Part shown: piece by piece, positions 1 through 6,381 of the stretch
How positions within the stretch are numbered: the stretch's first letter is position 1
How the letters are laid out: each line of letters opens with the position of its first letter
NCBI GenBank assembly: GCA_946885545.1
Contig: CAMPGP010000063.1
Span: 1-9,535, forward strand
Direction of reading: 5' to 3'
DNA from: an uncultured Altererythrobacter sp.
GTDB lineage: Bacteria > Pseudomonadota > Alphaproteobacteria > Sphingomonadales > Sphingomonadaceae
Length of the DNA stretch: 9,535 nucleotides
Translations under genes and position numbers: made by a program
The notes under the pieces: model-generated
Told to the model about the DNA's origin: nothing
The model's input: only the letters and a program-made list of their open reading frames with translations
Databases searched by the model: none

Positions 1-1987
1 CGTGGCCGGCGCCCATGTTGGTCTTGAGCAGCAGCTCGTTGTCGTCGGTCTTGAGTTCGCGCAGGCGAGCGACCCATTTTGCGGGTTCCCAGTAGGTGAC
101 GCGCGGGTCGTTCAGTCCGGCGGTGACCAGCATCGGGGGATAAGCCTGCGCGCGCACGTTCTCGTAGGGGCTGTAGCTGTGGATCAGCTCGAACGCGGCG
201 CGGTCCTCGATCGGATTGCCCCACTCGGGCCATTCGCCCGGCGTCAATGGCAGCGAGGCGTCGAGCATCGTATTGAGCACGTCGACGAACGGCACGTGCG
301 CCACCACCGCACCCCATAGCTCGGGGTCGGAATTGATCACCGCGCCCATCAGCTCGCCGCCTGCGGAGCCGCCCGAAATCGTGATCTTGCCCGCTTCGGT
401 GTAGCCCTTCGCGATCAGGCCCTTGGCGGCATCGACGAAGTCGGTGAAGGCGTTGGTGCGCCTCTCGAGCTTGCCCGCCTTGTACCAGGCGCGGCCGAGA
501 TCGTCGCCGCCGCGGATGTGCGCGATGGCGTAGGCGAAGCCGCGGTCGACCAGGCTGAGCCGGGCAGTCGAGAAACCGGGCGGTATGGCGATTCCATAGG
601 CCCCGTAGCCGTAGAGGTGCAGCGGGCCCGGGTTCGCCCGGTCGGCGCGATAGACGATCGAGACCGGGATCGCGGTGCCGTCGCGCGCTTCGACCTCGAG
701 CCGCTCGGTGCGGTAGAGGCTCGCGTCGTAGCCCGAGGGGATCTCCTGCACCTTGCGCGTTTCGAGCCGTCGCTCGGCGACGTGGTAGTCGAACACGGTC
801 GATGGGCTGACCATGCTCTCGTACGACAGGCGCAGCGTGTCGACCGCGAATTCTGGGTTGTTGCCGAGGCCGGCCGAATAGCTTTCCTCGGGGAAAGCGA
901 CCGGTTCGACGCGCTGCGGATCGTCGTAGTAGCGCATCTCGATCGTATCGAGCCCGGCGCGGCGCCCCTCGACGACGTAGAAGTCGCGGTGGAGCTCGAA
1001 CCCGGTGAGGTAGAACTCGTCCGACCCTGCGATGAGCGTCGTCCAGTCGGACGGTTCGGCGAGCGGCGCGGTGGCGAGGCGGAAGTTCTCGTGCCTGTCG
1101 TTGGTGTGGACGAACAGCGTTTCGCCATGGGTGTCGACGTCGTATTCGACGCCCTTGTGCCGCGCGCGTACCAGCAGCGGCTTCGCCAGCGGATCGTGCG
1201 CGGGGACCAGGCGGACCTCGCTCGTTTCGTGGTCGCTGGCGCCGATCATGACCCACTTGTCGTCGGCCGAAAGCGAGGAGCCGACACGGAAACCCTCGTC
1301 GTCTTCGTGGTAGAGTTCGACATCGTCCGACAGCGGCTGGCCGAGCCAGTGCAGGCGGGCGTTATCGGTACGCCACTGTTCGTTGGCGAGCGAGTAGATC
1401 AGCCCGGTATCGCCCGCGACCCAGACCAGCGAGGAGAGCGTGCCGGGGATCTCGTCGGCCAGCATCTCGCCGGTCACGAGATCCTTGATGCGGACGGTGA
1501 AGCGTTCCGAGCCGTTGTCGTCGATCGAGTAGGCGAGCTTGCCGCCGTCCTGGCTGACCGAGAGTGCGCCGACGCGGAAGTAGTCCTTGCCCTCGGAGAG
1601 CGCCGGCTCGTCGAGGATCAGCACGTCGGCGCTGCCGTCGTCGGGCGCGCCGACCGGGCGGCGCCACCATTTCTTGTATTCTGCGCCTTCCTCGTACTCG
1701 ATCCAGTAAAGCCAGTCGCCGTCCTTCTGGGGGACCGAGCTGTCGGCTTCCTTGATGCGTGCGCGCATCTCCTTGAACAGCGCGTCGACCAGCGGGCGGT
1801 GCGGCTTCATCCGCGCTTCGAACCAGGCGTTCTCGGCCTTCAGGTGGTCGAGCACCGCCGCGTCGTCGACCACGGGGTAGCTGGCGTCGCGCAGCCAGGC
1901 GTAGTCGTCGGAAATCTCGAGCCCGTGGTGCGTTGCTTTCACGGGCCGCTTGGCCGCGACGGGCGGCTTCAAGGTGGCATCATCCAT
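1..1987 (-). CDS. ptrB: Oligopeptidase B-like S9A serine peptidase (3' end outside window)
   Basis: Cytosolic endo-oligopeptidase of the prolyl oligopeptidase clan; classical members cut short peptides after Lys/Arg. No signal peptide is visible. Translating the minus strand gives 662 complete codons without a stop. Residues about 10-410 are the propeller-type N-terminal domain, from about 450 the alpha/beta-hydrolase domain. The triad is visible: Ser541 in GGSAGGELMG, Asp627 in LNDPRVTYWEPAKW and His662 in NMGAGH, the last complete codon before the window edge. Spacings of 86 and 35 match E. coli PtrB (532/617/652 from memory), so about 30-40 C-terminal residues are missing. The start is ATG 1987-1985, with AGAGG (1998-1994) six bases upstream; the N-terminal DDYAWLRD block is where the family has it. 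Oddity: three of four acidic substrate-pocket residues of PtrB are replaced (P469, G471, P587), so dibasic specificity is doubtful. Family certain; substrate preference unknown. Confidence 0.95.
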   Translation of the reverse strand, partial: MDDATLKPPVAAKRPVKATHHGLEISDDYAWLRDASYPVVDDAAVLDHLKAENAWFEARMKPHRPLVDALFKEMRARIKEADSSVPQKDGDWLYWIEYEEGAEYKKWWRRPVGAPDDGSADVLILDEPALSEGKDYFRVGALSVSQDGGKLAYSIDDNGSERFTVRIKDLVTGEMLADEIPGTLSSLVWVAGDTGLIYSLANEQWRTDNARLHWLGQPLSDDVELYHEDDEGFRVGSSLSADDKWVMIGASDHETSEVRLVPAHDPLAKPLLVRARHKGVEYDVDTHGETLFVHTNDRHENFRLATAPLAEPSDWTTLIAGSDEFYLTGFELHRDFYVVEGRRAGLDTIEMRYYDDPQRVEPVAFPEESYSAGLGNNPEFAVDTLRLSYESMVSPSTVFDYHVAERRLETRKVQEIPSGYDASLYRTERLEVEARDGTAIPVSIVYRADRANPGPLHLYGYGAYGIAIPPGFSTARLSLVDRGFAYAIAHIRGGDDLGRAWYKAGKLERRTNAFTDFVDAAKGLIAKGYTEAGKITISGGSAGGELMGAVINSDPELWGAVVAHVPFVDVLNTMLDASLPLTPGEWPEWGNPIEDRAAFELIHSYSPYENVRAQAYPPMLVTAGLNDPRVTYWEPAKWVARLRELKTDDNELLLKTNMGAGH

Positions 1988-2024
1988 CCCGCGCCTCTAT
2001 GTGGGCGGTGAAAGGACCGCAACC
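1988..2024. promoter_or_regulatory. 37-bp divergent start-to-start gap with both ribosome binding sites
   Basis: This gap separates the start codons of the minus-strand S9 peptidase and the plus-strand M24B peptidase. It holds AGAGG for the left gene (minus, 1998-1994) and AAAGGA for the right gene (plus, 2011-2016). It is too short for two separate promoters plus leaders, so at least one promoter must lie inside the opposite gene. No convincing -35/-10 pair could be picked in either direction. Confidence 0.6.
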
Positions 2025-3830
2025 ATGCTTATGCAAACCCACGAAGCCCGTCTTTCCGCGCTGCGCGAGGAACTCAAGCGCCGCGGCCTGCACGGCTTCG
2101 TCATTCCGATTTCCGACGAACACATGAGCGAGTACATCGGCGGCTACGCCCAGCGCCTCGCCTGGCTGACCGGATTCGGCGGCTCGGCGGGCAGCGCGGT
2201 GGTGCTGAAGGACCATGCCGCGATGTTCGTCGATGGCCGCTACACGATCCAGGTCCGCGACCAGGTCGACAGCAAGCTCTACGACTATTGCCTCGTGCCC
2301 AAGGTCTCGATGGGCAAGTGGATCGCCGACAACGCGCCTGCCGGCGCGAAGATCGGCTTCGATCCCTGGCTCCACACCAAGGGCTGGGCCGACGAGGTCG
2401 GCAAGGCGCTGGCGAAGAAGGGCAGCAAACTGATCGCGGTCGATACCAATCCGGTCGATGCGGTGTGGCAAGACCAGCCCGAGCCCTCGACCGCTGCGGC
2501 GTTGGTCCATGCTGACGAGCACGCGGGCCGTTCGAGCGCCGAAAAGCGCGCCGAAGTGGCCGACTGGCTCAAGGACGAAGGCTACGACGCTGCGGTGGTC
2601 TCGGCGCTCGATTCGATCGCCTGGCTGCTCAACATTCGCGGCGCGGACGTAGAGCGCACGCCGGTGGCGCTGTCGTACCTGATCGCGCATGCCGACGGCA
2701 CGGCGGAGCTGTTCATCGCGCCCGAGAAGGTCACGCCCGAGCTGGAAAAGCACCTCGGCAACGCGGTCACCATCAGGGCGCGGAGCGAGTTCGACGGCGC
2801 GCTGTCGGGCATGAAGGGCAAGACCGTGTCGGTCGATCCCGACTACGGCGTGGCGGCGATCTTCCGCCTGCTCGAGGATGCCGGCGCCAAGCCGGTCGCC
2901 GAGCGCGATCCGGTGATCCTGCCCAAGGCGATCAAGAACCCGGTCGAGCAGCAGGGCCACCGCAGCGCGCAGAAGCGCGACGGGGCGGCGGTGACACGCT
3001 TCCTCCACTGGCTCTCGGTTGCGGCGCCGAAGGGCGGCGAAACCGAGCTTTCGGCGGCTGCCAAGCTGCAGGAGTTCCGCAAGGCCACCGGCGTGCTGAA
3101 GGACAACAGCTTCGATACCATTTCGGCTGCCGGGCCGCATGCGGCGATCCCGCACTACCGGGTCGACGAGGAATCGAACCTGCCGATTCAGCCGGGCAGC
3201 ATCTTCCTGTGCGATTCGGGCGGCCAGTACCTCGACGGGACGACCGACATCACCCGGACCGTGTGGATCGGGCCGGGTGAGTCCTCGGCCGAGCAGAAGG
3301 ACCGCTTCACCCGCGTGCTCAAGGGCCATATCGCGATCGACCGCGCGACCTTCCCGCAAGGTACCAACGGCAGCCAGCTCGATGCCTTCGCGCGCCAGTT
3401 CCTGTGGCAGGCGGGGGTCGATTACGGCCACGGCACCGGCCACGGCGTGGGCAGCTATCTCGGCGTGCACGAAGGCCCGCAGCGGATCGCGAAGGCGAGC
3501 GGCGGGCAGGCCGGCACCAACCAGGAACTGTTCGAGGGCATGATCCTCTCGAACGAGCCCGGCTACTACAAGGGCGGCGAATACGGCATCCGGATCGAGA
3601 ACCTCGTGCTCACCGTGAAGCGCGAAATCGCGGGCGGTGAGGGCGACTGGCTCGGGTTCGAGCCGCTGACCTTCGTCCCGATCGACGCCGCGCTGGTCGA
3701 TCGTTCGCTGCTGACCGAGGACGAGATCGCCTGGTGGAACGATTACCATGCGAAGACCCGCAAGTTGCTCGCACCGCAGCTCGATGGCGAGGCGCTCGCC
3801 TGGCTCGAGGAGGCGTGCAAGCCGCTCTAG
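2025..3830 (+). CDS. Xaa-Pro aminopeptidase, family M24B, long (601 aa) form
   Basis: Metallo-aminopeptidase that removes the N-terminal residue preceding proline; likely cytosolic, as there is no signal peptide. Two creatinase-type N-terminal domains (about 10-310) precede the pita-bread catalytic domain (about 320-540) and the C-terminal extension typical of the 600-residue form (human XPNPEP1-like) rather than the 440-residue E. coli PepP. All five di-metal ligands are present: D397 and D408 in DSGGQYLDGTTD, H473 in HGTGHGVG, E511 in NEPGYY and E525 in GIRIENL. The expected second catalytic His is H482 in VHEGP. An in-frame reading can begin upstream at 1950, but that would overlap the divergent gene; ATG 2025 has AAGGA (2012-2016) at 8 nt and gives MLMQTHEARL, normal for the family. 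ATG 2031 is a less well spaced alternative. Neighbouring peptidase genes suggest shared use in peptide turnover. Confidence 0.95.
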   Translation: MLMQTHEARLSALREELKRRGLHGFVIPISDEHMSEYIGGYAQRLAWLTGFGGSAGSAVVLKDHAAMFVDGRYTIQVRDQVDSKLYDYCLVPKVSMGKWIADNAPAGAKIGFDPWLHTKGWADEVGKALAKKGSKLIAVDTNPVDAVWQDQPEPSTAAALVHADEHAGRSSAEKRAEVADWLKDEGYDAAVVSALDSIAWLLNIRGADVERTPVALSYLIAHADGTAELFIAPEKVTPELEKHLGNAVTIRARSEFDGALSGMKGKTVSVDPDYGVAAIFRLLEDAGAKPVAERDPVILPKAIKNPVEQQGHRSAQKRDGAAVTRFLHWLSVAAPKGGETELSAAAKLQEFRKATGVLKDNSFDTISAAGPHAAIPHYRVDEESNLPIQPGSIFLCDSGGQYLDGTTDITRTVWIGPGESSAEQKDRFTRVLKGHIAIDRATFPQGTNGSQLDAFARQFLWQAGVDYGHGTGHGVGSYLGVHEGPQRIAKASGGQAGTNQELFEGMILSNEPGYYKGGEYGIRIENLVLTVKREIAGGEGDWLGFEPLTFVPIDAALVDRSLLTEDEIAWWNDYHAKTRKLLAPQLDGEALAWLEEACKPL

Positions 3831-3854
3831 GATTTCGCTTTCCTGTAGGCTTAT

Positions 3855-3869
3855 GTTCCTATAATGTTC
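3855..3869 (+). promoter_or_regulatory. Putative LexA (SOS) box overlapping a -10 element
   Basis: The sequence GTTC-CTATAAT-GTTC fits GTTC-N7-GTTC, the established LexA operator of alphaproteobacteria. The repeat extends to ATGTTCC at 3853-3859 and 3864-3870, an 11-bp period. A perfect TATAAT (3860-3865) sits inside it, so a bound repressor would cover the -10. The matching -35 region (about 3837-3843) is poor. The site lies 23 bp after the M24B stop and 35 bp before the VOC start codon, in the right place to control the VOC-cupin operon. Chance matches to eight fixed bases are not very rare in 9.5 kb; the position and the extended repeat are what give it weight. Confidence 0.6.
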
Positions 3870-3904
3870 CGCTCGGTCGCGAGTCGTTTGCGAGGAGAGA
3901 TGCG

Positions 3905-4297
3905 ATGATCGGTTACGTTACGTTGGGGACCAACGACCTGCCGGGCAACGCCCCGTTCTACGATGCGCTCGCCAAGGAAATGGGCGTCGGGCGGATGATG
4001 GATTTCGATACCTTCATCGCCTGGGGCCAGTGGGGCGGCGGAGCGGGCGTGGCGCTGACCAAGCCGTTCGACGGCAACACCGCGAGCGTGGGCAACGGCA
4101 CGATGGTCGCGCTCGAGGCGAAGGATCGCGAACAGGTGCAGCGGCTCTACGAGATCGCGCTCGCCAACGGCGGCAGCGACGAGGGCGCGCCCGGCCCGCG
4201 CGGCGAACCCGACGCGCAGGGCAACACGTTCTACGCCGCCTATTTCCGCGACCGCGACGGCAACAAATTGAACGCCTTCTGCATGGCGAAGGACTGA
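3905..4297 (+). CDS. VOC-family (glyoxalase/bleomycin-resistance fold) protein
   Basis: A 130-residue small cytosolic protein of the vicinal oxygen chelate superfamily, which includes glyoxalases, ring-cleavage dioxygenases, fosfomycin-modifying enzymes and bleomycin-binding proteins. The start MIGYVTLGTNDL followed by FYDAL is the usual first strand and helix. The end, with RDRDGNKLNAF, is the typical last strand region (consensus DPDGN). I cannot assign metal ligands or a substrate from sequence. The start is ATG 3905 with GAGGAGA (3892-3898) upstream; the longer in-frame reading from 3734 lies inside the preceding peptidase gene and is rejected. The stop overlaps the next start as TGATG, implying translational coupling to the cupin. 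A LexA-like box upstream suggests damage-inducible expression. Fold confident, function unknown. Confidence 0.88.
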   Translation: MIGYVTLGTNDLPGNAPFYDALAKEMGVGRMMDFDTFIAWGQWGGGAGVALTKPFDGNTASVGNGTMVALEAKDREQVQRLYEIALANGGSDEGAPGPRGEPDAQGNTFYAAYFRDRDGNKLNAFCMAKD

Positions 4298-4695
4298 TGG
4301 CGAGCGCGCGCAAGCTGGCGGATTCGTTCATCCATCTCGGGCTCGGCGCCAGCGCGGTCCCGCAGCCACCGTTCGACGGGATGGCGTGGTACGAGGCCTA
4401 CGGCGCGCGCCATGCCGACGACGGGCGCGAGGGGCGGCTGGTCAGCGAGCACACCTTCACCGAAGGCTGGCCGAGCTGGGAAATGCACCCGCACGGCGCC
4501 GAAGTGGTGATCTGCACTGCGGGCGAGATGCTGCTGACGCAGGAATTTCCCGACGGGCGCGTCGAGCGGACCATGCTGGGCGCGGGCGAGTACGCGATCA
4601 ACCCGCCCGGCGTGTGGCACATCGCCGACGTCGAGGACCGGGCGACCGCGATCTTCATCACCGCCGGCGAAGGGACCGAGCACCGACCCCGCTGA
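4297..4695 (+). CDS. Small single-domain cupin protein
   Basis: A 132-residue protein with one cupin beta-barrel and no signal peptide. Cupin motif 1 is visible as HPHGAE, with H64, H66 and E69 as likely metal ligands. Motif 2 is PPGVWH with H108 as the fourth. The spacing H-x-H-x2-E is slightly shorter than the textbook H-x-H-x3/4-E. Single cupins of this size may be dioxygenases, isomerases or binding/detoxification proteins, and the sequence does not choose among them. ATG 4297 overlaps the upstream VOC stop, with AAGGA at 4289-4293 unusually close (3 nt); translation probably relies partly on re-initiation. The next 30 bases after the stop show no clear terminator. Together with the VOC gene it forms a compact two-enzyme-like operon. 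Confidence 0.88.
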   Translation: MASARKLADSFIHLGLGASAVPQPPFDGMAWYEAYGARHADDGREGRLVSEHTFTEGWPSWEMHPHGAEVVICTAGEMLLTQEFPDGRVERTMLGAGEYAINPPGVWHIADVEDRATAIFITAGEGTEHRPR

Positions 4696-4718
4696 TTGCA
4701 CCGGGACACCGTGCGCAC

Positions 4719-4768
4719 TGCGACAAGCTGCGACAAAACTCGCGCGTTTCGGGATAATCGTGCGACAA
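4719..4768 (+). repeat. Three direct TGCGACAA repeats, candidate response-regulator operator
   Basis: Exact TGCGACAA copies lie at 4719-4726, 4729-4736 and 4761-4768. The first two are 10 bp apart start to start, one helical turn; the third is 32 bp further, about three turns. Two same-orientation half-sites one turn apart is the usual operator form for OmpR/PhoB-family dimers, and a gene for such a regulator lies about 900 bp downstream. An 8-bp palindrome GTGCGCAC (4711-4718) directly abuts the first copy. Binding by that regulator is inference. Confidence 0.6.
4730..4758 (+). promoter_or_regulatory. Sigma70-like promoter for the EF-hand gene
   Basis: The -35 is GCGACA (4730-4735; shares GACA with TTGACA), followed by a 17-bp spacer and a -10 GATAAT (4753-4758; 5 of 6 to TATAAT). 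The -35 is part of the second TGCGACAA repeat, so an activator on the two upstream repeats would touch RNA polymerase directly. The predicted transcription start is near 4765, inside the third repeat, leaving a leader of about 120 nt. Confidence 0.55.
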
Positions 4769-4790
4769 TGGCACTCTAGAACAGCGATCG

Positions 4791-4846
4791 TGAGCTGTGG
4801 GTGTCGCCTTATCGACCTCCCCCCTTCCGGGCGGCCCTGCAGCTCA
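4791..4846 (+). promoter_or_regulatory. Structured 5' leader: 11-bp long-range stem
   Basis: Bases 4791-4801 (TGAGCTGTGGG) pair with 4836-4846 (CCTGCAGCTCA) through nine Watson-Crick and two G-U pairs. The 34-nt interior includes a small hairpin, GTCG (4803-4806) with CGAC (4813-4816). The structure ends 39 nt before the EF-hand start codon. It matches no riboswitch class I recognise, and could be a regulatory or stabilising leader or chance in GC-rich DNA. Confidence 0.35.
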
Positions 4847-4847
4847 A

Positions 4848-4870
4848 ACCCCTTTTCTCCACCCCTTTTC
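4848..4870 (+). repeat. Tandem pyrimidine repeat in the EF-hand leader
   Basis: ACCCCTTTTC occurs at 4848-4857 and again at 4861-4870, a 13-bp period. The tract is nearly all C and T, probably unpaired in RNA, and sits just upstream of the GGAG ribosome binding site (4874-4877). It could be a translation enhancer, a protein or sRNA target, or a slippage product. Confidence 0.5.
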
Positions 4871-4885
4871 GCTGGAGCATTCGCC

Positions 4886-5587
4886 ATGAAGAACAAGGTC
4901 CTCTCCCTCACCGCCGCAGCGCTCGCGCTCGGCGCCGGTACGATCGCGCTCGCGCAGCACCAGGGCGGGCGTCACGGACCCGATGCCGACGCCGACGGCA
5001 GCGTGACACGCGCCGAAATGTCGGCGCACGCGGGCACGATGTTCGCGCGGCTCGACGCCAATTCCGATGGCGTAATCGATGCCGCCGATCGCGAGGCGCG
5101 CAAGGGTGCGCGCTTCGCCCGCCTCGACGCGGACGGCGACGGCGAGATCACGCAGACAGAAATGGATGCGCGCGCCGAACGCAGGGCTGAACGCCGCCCC
5201 GAACGCGCCGAACGCATGCAGGAACGGGGCGCCGAACGCTTCGCCGCGCTCGACGCCGACGGCAGCGGCGGCGTGTCGCAGGCCGAGATGACGGCTGCCC
5301 GCGAAGCCCGCGGCGAGGCCCGCGAGGCGCGCGGCAAGCGTGGCGGAAACAAGATGGGCCGCGGCGGCCGCGGGCGGATGATGATGGGCATGGGAATGAT
5401 GCGCAGGGCGGATGCCGATGGCGACCGCTCGATCACCCGCGCCGAATTCGACGCCGCGGTCGAAAGCCATTTCGCGACCGTCGATACCGACAGCGACGGC
5501 GCGATCTCCGCTACCGAACGCCAGGCGGCGCGTGCCGCGATGCGCGAACGCATGCAGGAACGCCGCGCTGCGCGTCAGACCGGCTGA
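4886..5587 (+). CDS. Exported six-EF-hand calcium-binding protein
   Basis: A 233-residue protein. Residues 1-23 form a signal peptide (MKNK, hydrophobic core, cleavage likely after ALA before Q24), so the mature protein should be periplasmic. Six 12-residue EF-hand loops start at 33, 57, 81, 123, 176 and 200. Loops 1, 3, 4 and 6 are canonical (D-x-D/N-x-D/S-G...E). Loop 2 ends in Asp rather than Glu, which may weaken Ca2+ or favour Mg2+; loop 5 has Arg at the usual Gly of position 6. Between loops 3 and 4 is a charged Arg/Glu-rich helix (95-118). Between 4 and 5 is an Arg/Gly stretch ending in a Met-rich run (157-172, seven Met). ATG 4886 has GGAG (4874-4877) at 8 nt; the longer in-frame reading from 4760 would read through the leader. 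A regulator-kinase pair follows 56 bp downstream. Role probably Ca2+ buffering or sensing; not proven. Confidence 0.9.
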   Translation: MKNKVLSLTAAALALGAGTIALAQHQGGRHGPDADADGSVTRAEMSAHAGTMFARLDANSDGVIDAADREARKGARFARLDADGDGEITQTEMDARAERRAERRPERAERMQERGAERFAALDADGSGGVSQAEMTAAREARGEAREARGKRGGNKMGRGGRGRMMMGMGMMRRADADGDRSITRAEFDAAVESHFATVDTDSDGAISATERQAARAAMRERMQERRAARQTG

Positions 5588-5643
5588 CGCCCACCGCGCT
5601 TGATCGGCGGCGGGCCGCGGGTCTAGGCGTGGGCAGAGAAACG

Positions 5644-6378
5644 ATGGACGATACCGCGCCCACCCGACTGCTGCTGGTCGACGACGAAGTCACCTTGCGC
5701 GAACCCCTGGCGGACTACCTCGCTCGCCAGGGGTTCGTCGTGCGGCAGGCCGCGAGCGCCGCGGCTGCGCGCGATGCCCTGTCCGACGACGTGTCCGACC
5801 TGGTCCTGCTCGACGTGATGATGCCGGGCGAGGACGGGCTGTCGCTGTGCCGCCACCTCGTGGAATCGCGCGAAATTCCGGTGATTTTCCTGACCGCGCG
5901 GGGCGAAGCGACCGACCGCATCGTCGGGCTCGAGATCGGCGCCGACGACTATGTGGTCAAACCGTTCGAGCCGCGCGAGCTGGTCGCGCGCATCCGGTCG
6001 GTCCTGCGCCGCGCCGGGCGCGCTCCCGCACCGGCAGAAGGCGATGCGCATTACGAATTCGAAGGCTGGCGGCTCGACCCGCTCAAGCGCAAGCTGACCG
6101 ACCCGGAGAGCGCGGTCGTGCCGATCTCCACCGCCGAGTTCCGTCTCCTGCGCGCCTTCCTCGACCATCCGCGTAAGGTGCTCGATCGCGACCAGCTGCT
6201 CGACATGGTCCAGGGTCGCGAGGCGCACCTGTTCGACCGTGCGGTCGACAACCAGGTCAGCCGCCTGCGCCGCAAGATCGAGCAGGACAGCCGCAACCCT
6301 CAGCTTATCCTCACCGTTCGCGGCGGCGGCTATCGCCTTGCCGCCGAAGTGCGCCGCGTGGCGCAGGACCGGGGCTGA
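5644..6378 (+). CDS. OmpR-family response regulator
   Basis: A 244-residue transcription factor. The receiver domain (about 8-120) has the acidic pair D13/D14, phospho-acceptor D57 in LLDVMMPG, T84 and K106 in DDYVVKPF. The C-terminal winged helix (about 140-238) has the recognition helix DRAVDNQVSRLRRKIE and the wing RGGGYRL. ATG 5644 (MDDTAPTRLLLVDDE) is preferred, with weak AGAGA upstream; an in-frame GTG at 5629 would add five residues. The gene is 56 bp after the EF-hand gene and 3 bp before the kinase gene, so it is the cognate regulator of that kinase. Its likely targets include the EF-hand promoter with its phased repeats. The exact regulon cannot be read from sequence, so no symbol is given. 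Confidence 0.95.
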   Translation: MDDTAPTRLLLVDDEVTLREPLADYLARQGFVVRQAASAAAARDALSDDVSDLVLLDVMMPGEDGLSLCRHLVESREIPVIFLTARGEATDRIVGLEIGADDYVVKPFEPRELVARIRSVLRRAGRAPAPAEGDAHYEFEGWRLDPLKRKLTDPESAVVPISTAEFRLLRAFLDHPRKVLDRDQLLDMVQGREAHLFDRAVDNQVSRLRRKIEQDSRNPQLILTVRGGGYRLAAEVRRVAQDRG

Positions 6379-6381
6379 CCG

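Noticed and set aside
518..2011. Long plus-strand open frame (497 codons) opposite the S9 peptidase
   Set aside because: It is fully antisense to a gene with an intact catalytic triad and family-wide similarity. Its product is a low-complexity Val/Asp/Arg-rich string with no domain, as expected opposite a GC-rich gene.
1980..3749. Long minus-strand open frame (589 codons) opposite the M24B peptidase
   Set aside because: Antisense shadow of a complete metallopeptidase with all five metal ligands; no recognisable motif or ribosome binding site in the shadow.
4240..4911. Minus-strand open frame opposite the cupin gene and EF-hand leader
   Set aside because: Antisense to the cupin with its metal-binding motifs; no domain or start signal of its own.
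5589..5634. Inverted repeat GCCCAC/GTGGGC between the EF-hand and regulator genes
   Set aside because: Only 6 bp with a 34-nt loop and no T run, so support as a terminator or attenuator is too weak. A nearby TTGATC/TCTAGG pair is likewise too poor to call a promoter.
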